A stretch of DNA of 64,000 bases from Mucilaginibacter_A sp964251965. GTDB taxonomy: Bacteria > Bacteroidota > Bacteroidia > Sphingobacteriales > Sphingobacteriaceae. Location of the stretch: the NCBI GenBank assembly GCA_964251965.1, contig CAXULQ010000012.1:1-64000 (forward strand), in the 5' to 3' direction. Position 1 is the stretch's first letter, and each line of letters begins with the position of its first letter. Below are positions 57,802 through 64,000 of this stretch, piece by piece. Below the pieces are notes generated by a model that saw nothing but the letters and a program-made list of their open reading frames with translations, was not told the origin of the DNA and did not search any database. The position numbers and the translations under genes were made by a program.

Positions 57802-58989
57802 TCAGGAACAATAATCTATTGCTTCCAAAATAACCACACAAGCTTTTCTTATTTCTGCTTCTGTAATAATTAACGGCGGCGCAATCCGTAAAGCAGTTTC
57901 GCAATGCAAAAACCAATCTACAATCACGCCGTTTTCAACACAATGTTTGCTTATACTTTCTACTTGATTAAAATTGCTCAATTGGATCGAAAGCATCAAT
58001 CCTTTTCCCCGCACTTCTTTGATTTTTGGATGTTGAAGTAATTCCCGAAACAGTTTTTCTTTTTCAGAAACATCTTTCATTAAATCTTCATTTAGGATTA
58101 CTTCCAGCGAAGCTAAACCAGCGGCGCAACAAACCGGATGGCCGCCAAAAGTAGTAATATGTCCTAAAATTGGGTTTTCTTTCAGCGCATCCATTATGTG
58201 TTTTGCCGCGATAAAAGCGCCCAAAGGCATGCCGCCACCTAATGCTTTTGCAGTTAATAAAATATCCGGGACGATGTTAAAATGTTCAAAAGCAAACAGT
58301 TTTCCGGTTCTGCCTAATCCGCTTTGTATTTCGTCCAAAATAAGCAAAGTATTAGTTTGAGAACATTTATGCCTTAAAAGAAGCATGTAATCCAAAGTAG
58401 GAACTTGGATACCTGCTTCTCCTTGTATTGTTTCTACAATTACGGCTGCAGTTTCTGTTGTAATTTCTTCTAAATCTTGCTTTTGATTGAAATTGATGAA
58501 CCTGATTTGGGGAAGCAAAGGTCGATATGCCTGCTTGTATTCCTCATTTCCCATCAAACTTAAAGCACCTTGCGTACTGCCGTGATAACTGTTTTTACAG
58601 GCAATAATTTCTGACCGGCCTGTAAACCTTTTGGCCAGTTTCATGGCACCTTCCGTTGCTTCTGTGCCCGAGTTGGTAAAGTAAACTGAGTTGAGCGAAT
58701 CGGGCAGGAGCGAGGTGATTTTTTGCGCCAGTTTTACCTGCGGCGATTGCACAAATTCGCCGTAAACACTCAAATGCATATACAAATCTACCTGATCTTT
58801 AATCGCTTGCACAATTTTTGGATGCCGATGGCCGATATTGCTTACGGCAAAACCAGAAACTAAATCTATGTATGCTTTGCCTTCAACATCAAATAAATAC
58901 AATCCTTCGGCACGTTCAATTTCTAATAACCTGGGCGAGTTGGAAGTTTGGGCAACATTCAGCAAAAAAAGCTGGCGGTTTGTAAGCAT
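57802..58989 (-). CDS. Class III PLP aminotransferase (acetylornithine/ornithine type)
   Basis: About 395 aa from MLTNRQLFLLNVAQ. PLP aminotransferase of the ArgD/OAT group: YLFDVEGKAYIDLVSGFAVSNIGHRHP, FTNSGTEATEGAMKLA, LLILDEIQSGLGRTG, PLP lysine in TAKALGGGMPLGAFI, and THFGGHPVCCAAGLASL-like phosphate region. It could act in arginine synthesis with argB or elsewhere, and the substrate is not certain. A full dispersed motif encodes MLLLRHK without disturbing the frame. The TTG at 58995 is a weaker start. Confidence 0.9.
   Translation of the reverse strand: MLTNRQLFLLNVAQTSNSPRLLEIERAEGLYLFDVEGKAYIDLVSGFAVSNIGHRHPKIVQAIKDQVDLYMHLSVYGEFVQSPQVKLAQKITSLLPDSLNSVYFTNSGTEATEGAMKLAKRFTGRSEIIACKNSYHGSTQGALSLMGNEEYKQAYRPLLPQIRFINFNQKQDLEEITTETAAVIVETIQGEAGIQVPTLDYMLLLRHKCSQTNTLLILDEIQSGLGRTGKLFAFEHFNIVPDILLTAKALGGGMPLGAFIAAKHIMDALKENPILGHITTFGGHPVCCAAGLASLEVILNEDLMKDVSEKEKLFRELLQHPKIKEVRGKGLMLSIQLSNFNQVESISKHCVENGVIVDWFLHCETALRIAPPLIITEAEIRKACVVILEAIDYCS
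58367..58387 (+). repeat. Dispersed motif subtype A inside aminotransferase gene
   Basis: TTTATGCCTTAAAAGAAGCAT, encoding YMLLLRHK on the minus strand. Both half-sites are present and the family length is unchanged. Confidence 0.75.
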
Positions 58990-58999
58990 GTGCAAAAAT

Positions 59000-59035
59000 A
59001 CAAAAGGCCTTTAACACCAGTTAAAAGCCTTTTGT
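59000..59035. terminator. Terminator of the sigma factor operon
   Basis: Arms ACAAAAGGCCTTTAAC and GTTAAAAGCCTTTTGT pair with one mismatch around four bases. It lies between the 3' end of the 59060-60913 operon and the aminotransferase start, both on the minus strand. Confidence 0.82.
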
Positions 59036-59059
59036 AAAAGTTAAAACTAAAAGTAAAAT

Positions 59060-59578
59060 CTAATCATTATTGTTTCTTTTGTTTTTAAGCCTTTGTATCA
59101 TTTCTTCGTTAAACAAACGTTCGCTTTTGTAAAAATGCATCAATTTATCTGAAGGCAAAATCCGGGAAAACTCGTCATTGTAATGCTTTTTGATTGTCAA
59201 AATTTTAGAGTCGTACTCCAAATTGTCATTTACAATATCTTGCGGGTTTTTTTGCGAATTAAGCATGTTTTGTCTTTTTTGGTGCAAAACCAGGTCCAGT
59301 TCTTTTTGATACTGGTTGTAAACCGGCCAGAATTTATCAGCTTCATCATTTGTGAGATGCATGTTTTCAGACAAATAATCCGACTTGATGGATTGAATTT
59401 TCTGCATACCTGCTGTATTGTCAATATTGCTGTTATTAAAATTGCTTCTGGTATCCTGGTTGGTACGGCCCGGAACACGGAAATTTTGTGCTGCCGTCCA
59501 CTCTGCTTTACCAAATAAAATCAGCAGGACAAGTCCAATACTGTATTTCTTGATCATATTTATTTTTGAAAATTTCAT
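59060..59578 (-). CDS. Periplasmic Spy/CpxP-like protein
   Basis: 172 aa with a signal peptide (KKYSIGLVLLILFGKAEWTAAQ). The mature part is helical and charged, with DEADKFWPVYNQYQKELDLVL and LPSDKLMHFYKSERLFNEEM, reminiscent of Spy/CpxP-type periplasmic stress proteins (LTNDEA-x-x-F-W-P-x-Y-x-x-Y is often seen in Bacteroidota relatives). It is the third gene of the sigma factor operon, so it may be an envelope-stress effector or sensor. The assignment is by resemblance. Confidence 0.7.
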   Translation of the reverse strand: MKFSKINMIKKYSIGLVLLILFGKAEWTAAQNFRVPGRTNQDTRSNFNNSNIDNTAGMQKIQSIKSDYLSENMHLTNDEADKFWPVYNQYQKELDLVLHQKRQNMLNSQKNPQDIVNDNLEYDSKILTIKKHYNDEFSRILPSDKLMHFYKSERLFNEEMIQRLKNKRNNND

Positions 59579-59588
59579 AATGCAACCT

Positions 59589-60311
59589 TTAATTTTGGGT
59601 CATTCCGTTGCTGTCGGTACTGCTTTCCAAATTGTTTTTAATAGCTAAGCCGGTATCAGAAGTACTGTTTTCTAAAATAATATGATTATCGTAGGTATCG
59701 GCATTAATTTTTAAATAATTTTCGATATCTGCATCCGGCAAATTAGAAAGCCGGTTTTGCAAATTATGTGCCGCCTGATATTGTTTAACAAAAATACCGG
59801 TAGTTACGGCAACCGCTATACAAGCTGCGGTAGCATATTTCCAGGCTGCTTTGGTAAACAAGGTTCTAATTTTTGCAGGCTTTTGTACTTCTTTTATGCC
59901 TGTTTTTTTGTTGATCCGGTCTGACAGTCCTTCAAAATAATTTTCAGGGACAGTAAAGCCGCTTCCTAAAGCAGTAAATTCATTAATTTTTATCCGTGCG
60001 GCAATGATGCTTTGCTGCTCATCAAAAAATTGATCAGACTTAACCAAAGGCTCATTTGCAGGGCGCAACCCTTCCAGTTGAATAACCGAAAGAATTTGTT
60101 CCTGCATTTTTTCAAAATATCCATCCGGTACAGTAAAACCTGCAGATGGAATTTTTAGCTTCAACTCATCTGCATAAATAGCCGAATGGATGCATTCCTC
60201 TTGTTCCTCGAAAAAGTTTTCGGGAACCAGAAACGGATTTTCCGTGTTTTGCTTTTTTAAAGCGGGAAAATCGTTTAACCAGTCTTTATGCTCAATATTA
60301 TCATTCATCAC
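59589..60311 (-). CDS. Putative anti-sigma factor, single-pass membrane protein
   Basis: 240 aa with a single helix at about residues 170-190 (KYATAACIAVAVTTGIFVKQ), a cytoplasmic N-terminus and a short periplasmic tail. The N-terminal half has three similar motifs, VPENFFEEQEE, VPDGYFEKMQE and VPENYFEGLSD, which look like an internal repeat. No classical zinc-binding anti-sigma domain is evident. The place directly after the ECF sigma gene and before a periplasmic protein makes regulation of the sigma factor the best guess. Confidence 0.65.
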   Translation of the reverse strand: MMNDNIEHKDWLNDFPALKKQNTENPFLVPENFFEEQEECIHSAIYADELKLKIPSAGFTVPDGYFEKMQEQILSVIQLEGLRPANEPLVKSDQFFDEQQSIIAARIKINEFTALGSGFTVPENYFEGLSDRINKKTGIKEVQKPAKIRTLFTKAAWKYATAACIAVAVTTGIFVKQYQAAHNLQNRLSNLPDADIENYLKINADTYDNHIILENSTSDTGLAIKNNLESSTDSNGMTQN

Positions 60312-60358
60312 GAAAAGATAGAATCATTTTTTTTCAAAAGGTTTAACACCTATTTCTA

Positions 60359-60913
60359 TTAATCTTCTGCAAGCAGGTATGCTTCAATTTTTTTAACCGC
60401 CAAATGGAAGGACGATTTTAAAGCACCAACGCTTGTGCCCAACACGTCAGACATATCTTCGTACTTCATTTCATCAAAATATTTTAAGTTGAAAACCAGC
60501 CTTTGCTTTTCGGGCAAAGTGAGGATCGCTTTTTGCAATTTGCGCTGCGCCTTGTCGCCATCAAAATAAGCAGATTCTGTTAACGATTCTGATAATTCGT
60601 AAGATACATCGTCAAAAGAAACATTGTTTTTTAATTTCTTTCGGTTCAAAAAAGTGATGCATTCGTTAGTTGCAATGCGGTACATCCAAGTGTAAAGCTG
60701 TGCATCATTACGAAAACCAAGCAGGTTTTTCCAAACTTTTACAAAAACATCCTGCACTAAATCATCTGTATCGTCATGGTCAATCACCATCCGGCGGATG
60801 TGCCAGTAAATTTTTTGCTGGTATTTTTTTAGCAGTAGGTTAAAGGCCTCGTTTCGTGTCTTTTCCTGCTGAAACTTGGCAAGTATTTCTGTATCTTCAA
60901 CCTGTATCGACAT
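60359..60913 (-). CDS. ECF-type RNA polymerase sigma factor
   Basis: 184 aa. Region 2 has DTDDLVQDVFVKVWKNLLGFRNDAQLYTWMYRIATNECITFLNR, the canonical sigma-2 sequence, and region 4 has ILTLPEKQRLVFNLKYFDEMKYEDMSDVLGTSVGALKSSFHLAVKKI, an HTH for -35 recognition. It directs transcription of an envelope or stress regulon. It heads a three-gene operon with the putative anti-sigma factor and Spy-like protein. Confidence 0.93.
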   Translation of the reverse strand: MSIQVEDTEILAKFQQEKTRNEAFNLLLKKYQQKIYWHIRRMVIDHDDTDDLVQDVFVKVWKNLLGFRNDAQLYTWMYRIATNECITFLNRKKLKNNVSFDDVSYELSESLTESAYFDGDKAQRKLQKAILTLPEKQRLVFNLKYFDEMKYEDMSDVLGTSVGALKSSFHLAVKKIEAYLLAED

Positions 60914-61010
60914 CTAACAATATTATAGTTTATGATCTGATTATTTACACAAACTTAGTCTTTTCAAAATAAATATAAAGTTTCTATGGATTTTAAAAGC
61001 ATAATAGAAT

Positions 61011-61031
61011 TTATATCGATAAAAACAGCAT
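61011..61031 (+). repeat. Dispersed motif, subtype B with left half
   Basis: TTTATATCG then ATAAAAACAGCAT in the gap between the sigma factor start and the bcp stop. Confidence 0.8.
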
Positions 61032-61074
61032 GGTATTTTGCATAAAACCTGATTAACTATGTTTAGCTTACAGA

Positions 61075-61539
61075 TTAGGCCAATAAATCCAACACTTGCT
61101 GTGATGAGTTTTTGGTATCTACTTTTTCTATTATTTTTTGGATAATGCCGGTTTGGTCAATTATAAAAGTAGTGCGCGCCGTGCCCATATATTTTTTGCC
61201 GTACATGTTTTTCTCCACCCAAAGACCGTAGCTTTCTACAATTGCTTTCTCGGTATCGGCAATTAACGGAAACGGCAGCGTATGTTTAGATTCAAATTTT
61301 TTATGGGATTTTTCGTCGTCGGTACTAACGCCAACTACATTGTAACCTTGCTGCAGCAACGATTGATAATTGTCCCGAAAACTGCAAGCCTCGGCGGTGC
61401 AACCAGGCGTATCATCTTTTGGATAAAAATACAGGATTAGTTTTTTGTCCAGAAAATCAGTTAATGTAACCGTTTTTCCGTTTTGGTCTTTTGCAGAAAA
61501 GTTTGGTGCTTTGTCGCCTTCTTTTAAAATCGCGTTCAT
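61075..61539 (-). CDS. bcp: Thioredoxin-dependent thiol peroxidase
   Basis: 154 aa from MNAILKEGDKAPNFSAKDQ. It reduces peroxides using thioredoxin. DDTPGCTAEACSFRDNY holds the peroxidatic Cys and the second Cys five residues later, and the C-terminal region has GTARTTFIIDQTGIIQKII. The 38-residue upstream extension overlaps the M23 peptidase 3' end and is rejected. A dispersed motif copy lies 18 bases upstream of the ATG. Confidence 0.95.
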   Translation of the reverse strand: MNAILKEGDKAPNFSAKDQNGKTVTLTDFLDKKLILYFYPKDDTPGCTAEACSFRDNYQSLLQQGYNVVGVSTDDEKSHKKFESKHTLPFPLIADTEKAIVESYGLWVEKNMYGKKYMGTARTTFIIDQTGIIQKIIEKVDTKNSSQQVLDLLA

Positions 61540-61556
61540 AACTTCAAAATTGGTAA

Positions 61557-61577
61557 ATACTTCTTTTATCGGTAAAA
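61557..61577 (-). repeat. Dispersed motif subtype A at M23 stop codon
   Basis: ATACTTCTTTTATCGGTAAAA. In the M23 sense, TAA of CGATAAAAGAAG is the stop codon, so the motif provides the end of the gene. Confidence 0.85.
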
Positions 61578-63302
61578 ATTTAAGGTTAGTTTTTTTACGT
61601 TGTCTTTCTGATCTGTAACTACCAAAGCTAATTGATGTTTTCCTGACGTACAATGTTCATCAAAAAAATATCTGTACAATTTGGATTTATAATCATGTTC
61701 CAGCAAAACCCATTGCCCGTCGATATAAGCATTGTAAGTTTTAATTCCTGATAAATTATCACCGATACGAAAAGTCAGGTTACGGGCAGCAGCCATATTT
61801 TTTCCTTCGGAGATGTTTGCAGGTATAATTATTGGGGCTATCGTATCCAAAGCAACAAAATAATCACCGAAGTTACGTACGTTGGCTTTCACAAAACCAT
61901 CCCGAAAAATTCCACCTTGCGAACTGTAATTTGTATTTACAATTACAGCTTTATTTGCATTATTGCCCAACGAAACGTCAGGTTTTATCCAAAGTTCAAT
62001 ACTATCGTGCAGTGGCGTAAATCGGTTATGAATGTGATGGACAATAGAATAACCTCCCATTTTTTTAGCTGATGTACTGTAAATAAAATCGAGGTTATTG
62101 AATAAATCTCCTTCGGGGATGATTACTTTAACCTGATTAGTAACAAACGAATTCTGTTGGTTATATTTAAAAAAGGTTCCTTTTGACTCGGCAATTGTAT
62201 TTTCCTGCGGAGGCGGAGTAGATTTAACCTGAAATTTAAGTACCGACTTGTTTCCTGCAATATCTGTTACTATGTATTCCATATCATGCAGGGCATCATC
62301 GTTAAAATCAATAACGCCTCGGTTTTGCGTACCGTTGTACAAGCCAATCTGGTTCCCGGGATCAACAAAACTTTTTTGGATCCATCGCCCATAACTTAAA
62401 AAAGCAGGGTAATCAATATGAGAATTAATGGCATGGGTTTCATCAAAAGCAAAACGGTCTGCCGTAAAAACATAAAGCATTTTTCCGTCGGCATTTAGCT
62501 GGATGGCATAAATACCATTTCGGTTAAACGAAGTACTATTCATATCGTTGGTGGTGATACCGAAAGCAGTTTGTCCGCTTAAATGGATAGGCGATGCTCC
62601 TTTTAGCCTGTAATTTCCTGTAGAGCCAATAACCGGAATAAACTGCTTGGTAGTGCTTTCACTAAAAGGTTTTCCGTTGAGATGATAAGCGTAAATAACA
62701 GCAATAGCAGGCGGAACACGGTCTGGGATTGTTAACCCGAACAACTGTGCATTTACGGTTTTTTCTGTTGAAGTTTCCCGGATTTCAAAATGCAAATGCG
62801 GGCCGGCAGAAGCACCAGCATTGCCAGACCAGGCGAAAACTTCGCCTTTTTGCAACATTACCTGCAAAATTTCTAAAGCAATATCAGCTTCGTAAACCTG
62901 GTTTTTGTACTGATAATCTTTAATAATCTTGGTTAATTCTGAAGAAACCCGTTCTAAATGTCCGTAAACAGAAGTATAGCCGTTAGGATGAGTGATGTAA
63001 ACGGCCAATCCGAAACCGCCATATTGCACGCGCATCCGCGAAACAAAACCTTCGGCAACGGCATGAACAGGAAAACCGGTACGTTGGTTGGTTTTAAAAT
63101 CAAGCCCGGAATGGAAATGGTTTGGCCTTAATTCGGCAAAAGAACCTGCCGTACTGGGCGGCAAATCCAGCGGGTAACGAAAATAATCCTGCGGGTAGCG
63201 GTAAATGCTTTGCGGCAAATTGCTGCTTGGTACAAGTATTTGTGCTGATAAATGATAAAAAACAAACAGGGAGCAAAAACCTAATAGAAATTTTCTAAAC
63301 AT
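61566..63302 (-). CDS. M23 family metallopeptidase with C-terminal repeats
   Basis: 578 aa from MFRKFLLGFCSLFVFYHLSAQ, a signal peptide. The M23 domain (about residues 40-180) has HFHSGLDFKT (H-x3-D), VAEGFVSRMRVQYGGFGLAVYI and HLHFEIRET (HxH), the LytM zinc site, so it probably cuts peptidoglycan cross-links. The C-terminal part (about 190-575) has beta-sandwich domains including SSTSFNRNGIYAIQLN and NLDFIYSTSAKKMGGYSIVH. It starts a single base after the FAH gene's stop, suggesting translational coupling. Confidence 0.93.
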   Translation of the reverse strand: MFRKFLLGFCSLFVFYHLSAQILVPSSNLPQSIYRYPQDYFRYPLDLPPSTAGSFAELRPNHFHSGLDFKTNQRTGFPVHAVAEGFVSRMRVQYGGFGLAVYITHPNGYTSVYGHLERVSSELTKIIKDYQYKNQVYEADIALEILQVMLQKGEVFAWSGNAGASAGPHLHFEIRETSTEKTVNAQLFGLTIPDRVPPAIAVIYAYHLNGKPFSESTTKQFIPVIGSTGNYRLKGASPIHLSGQTAFGITTNDMNSTSFNRNGIYAIQLNADGKMLYVFTADRFAFDETHAINSHIDYPAFLSYGRWIQKSFVDPGNQIGLYNGTQNRGVIDFNDDALHDMEYIVTDIAGNKSVLKFQVKSTPPPQENTIAESKGTFFKYNQQNSFVTNQVKVIIPEGDLFNNLDFIYSTSAKKMGGYSIVHHIHNRFTPLHDSIELWIKPDVSLGNNANKAVIVNTNYSSQGGIFRDGFVKANVRNFGDYFVALDTIAPIIIPANISEGKNMAAARNLTFRIGDNLSGIKTYNAYIDGQWVLLEHDYKSKLYRYFFDEHCTSGKHQLALVVTDQKDNVKKLTLNFYR

Positions 63303-63303
63303 C

Positions 63304-63915
63304 CTATCGCACAAAAAAATCAAGCAGCTTTTCGTTTTCAAGGTAACCTTCTAAATGGTCGCCTGCTTTTACTTTAGAAACACCGGCCGGTGTTCCGGTA
63401 AAAATTAAATCTCCTTTTTTCAAAGTAATATATTGGGATACAAAAACGATGATCTGTTCAAAAGAAAAAAGTAAATCTTTAGTGTTTCCGGTTTGGCGTG
63501 TTTCCTGGTTCACATCCAAGTGAAAATTGACTTGGTAAATATTGGCAAACTTTTCCTTCGGAACAAAATTGCTTACCGGTGCAGAATTGTCAAAGCTTTT
63601 GGCCAATTCCCAGGGAAGGCCTTTTTCTTTATGTTTTTGCTGAGTGTCGCGTGCTGTAAAATCAATGCCTAAAGCAAGTTCGTCATAATAAGTTGCTGCA
63701 AATTTCTCGCTTATGTTTTTGCCTTCCTTGCTTACTTTTAGCACAATTTCTATTTCGTGGTGAATATCTTCTGAAAAATCCGGATGATAAAAAGGTTTGT
63801 TGTCCTTCAAAACCGCTGTATCCGGTTTCATAAAAATAACCGGTGCTGCCGGTATTGGATTGTTTAATTCTTTAGCATGTTCGGCATAATTACGGCCAAT
63901 TGCAATGATCTTCAT
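63304..63915 (-). CDS. Fumarylacetoacetate hydrolase family protein
   Basis: 203 aa from MKIIAIGRNYAEHAKELNN. FAH-fold signatures are VIFMKPDTAVLKDNKPFYHPD, HHEIEIVLKVSKEGKNI and the metal-binding Glu and Asp positions there, ALGIDFTARDTQ and GDLIFTGTPAGVSKVKAGD. Members hydrolyse or decarboxylate 2-oxo-acids, for example acylpyruvates. The substrate is not known. It ends one base before the M23 gene begins (TAGGATG). Confidence 0.9.
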   Translation of the reverse strand: MKIIAIGRNYAEHAKELNNPIPAAPVIFMKPDTAVLKDNKPFYHPDFSEDIHHEIEIVLKVSKEGKNISEKFAATYYDELALGIDFTARDTQQKHKEKGLPWELAKSFDNSAPVSNFVPKEKFANIYQVNFHLDVNQETRQTGNTKDLLFSFEQIIVFVSQYITLKKGDLIFTGTPAGVSKVKAGDHLEGYLENEKLLDFFVR

Positions 63916-63945
63916 TCGTGTAATTTTAGCCAAAACTATAAAATA

Positions 63946-63979
63946 AAAAAGCGCTACCGTTATAAAACGATAGCGCCTT
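63946..63979 (-). terminator. Intrinsic terminator of an off-window gene
   Basis: Stem GCGCTACCG/CGATAGCGC with one mismatch and loop TTATAAAA, followed on the minus strand by TTTTTTATTTTA. It should end a minus-strand gene lying to the right of the window. Confidence 0.75.
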
Positions 63980-64000
63980 ACATATAAAATAGCTGTTACA

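Noticed and set aside
61540..61653. N-terminal extension of bcp
   Set aside because: It overlaps the M23 peptidase gene end and a dispersed motif. The family start is at 61539.
1..64000. CRISPR array, prophage, IS element or rRNA operon
   Set aside because: No regularly spaced direct repeats with variable spacers, and no integrase, transposase or structural phage genes were found. The repeats present are irregularly spaced.

Overview
The window looks like chromosomal DNA of a member of the Bacteroidota, most likely Sphingobacteriaceae (Pedobacter/Mucilaginibacter type). The reasons are a TonB receptor with a carboxypeptidase-like N-terminal domain, a protein with a gliding-motility-type C-terminal domain, a GxxExxY protein, -7 promoter boxes of the TAnnTTTG type, few purine-rich ribosome binding sites, and many long single-PAS sensor proteins. 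I see no phage, IS element, rRNA operon or CRISPR array. Most genes are housekeeping or envelope functions, with a few short accessory patches.

Layout. 1-6.1 kb: Pr6Pr membrane protein, two small hypotheticals, tRNA-Thr(CGT), and a two-gene signalling unit (CheB-CheR-PAS fusion plus histidine kinase). 6.6-12.1 kb: LOG-family protein, TonB receptor, HD hydrolase, YitT membrane protein. 12.4-17.9 kb: sensor kinase, guaB, a kinase-less PAS protein, START-like protein, BamA-like outer-membrane protein. 18-21.5 kb: lysA with an inserted segment, a GxxExxY gene bounded by repeats, folB and a GlcD-type FAD oxidase. 21.7-27.5 kb: a complete RND efflux operon closed by a perfect 21-bp inverted repeat. 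27.6-31.2 kb: gliding-type surface protein, then a fluoride riboswitch and a CLC-F antiporter. 31.2-32.9 kb: an AT-rich accessory patch (HepT/MntA pair and an unrecognised PD-(D/E)XK-like protein). 32.9-35.4 kb: two SGNH esterases and a desaturase pseudogene. 35.5-40.4 kb: BrkB, thioesterase, mltG, frameshifted rhodanese, PASTA protein, ddl. 40.4-46 kb: thioesterase, HigBA, AraC regulator, aldo/keto reductase, GH3 hydrolase. 46.2-51.6 kb: threonine degradation (kbl plus SDR threonine dehydrogenase), Wzi-like protein, and a Panacea-type toxin-antitoxin pair. 51.7-59 kb: MFS exporter, manganese catalase, argB-proC, tRNA-Ser(GGA), DUF58 protein, class III aminotransferase. 59-64 kb: ECF sigma factor with anti-sigma-like and periplasmic partners, bcp, M23 peptidase, FAH-family hydrolase.

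The most striking signal is not a gene. A short motif, ATRCTTCTTTTAT (subtype A) or ATRCTGTTTTTAT (subtype B), usually followed after 3-6 bases by TAAAA, occurs about 40 times between genes and about 15 times inside genes, on both strands. It often touches or supplies a stop codon, sometimes overlaps a start codon, sometimes forms perfect palindromes that look like terminators, and four full-length copies sit inside conserved reading frames with no visible change in protein length. This resembles the distribution of DNA uptake sequences in Neisseria and Haemophilus more than that of transposing repeats. The function is unproven, and I do not recall a description of this motif.

A second class of repeats is phrase-like and low in complexity. 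It occurs between genes, as an in-frame insertion in lysA, and around the GxxExxY gene. Two genes are visibly broken (acyl-CoA desaturase remnant, rhodanese frameshift) and two small ORFs lack an expected ATG start.
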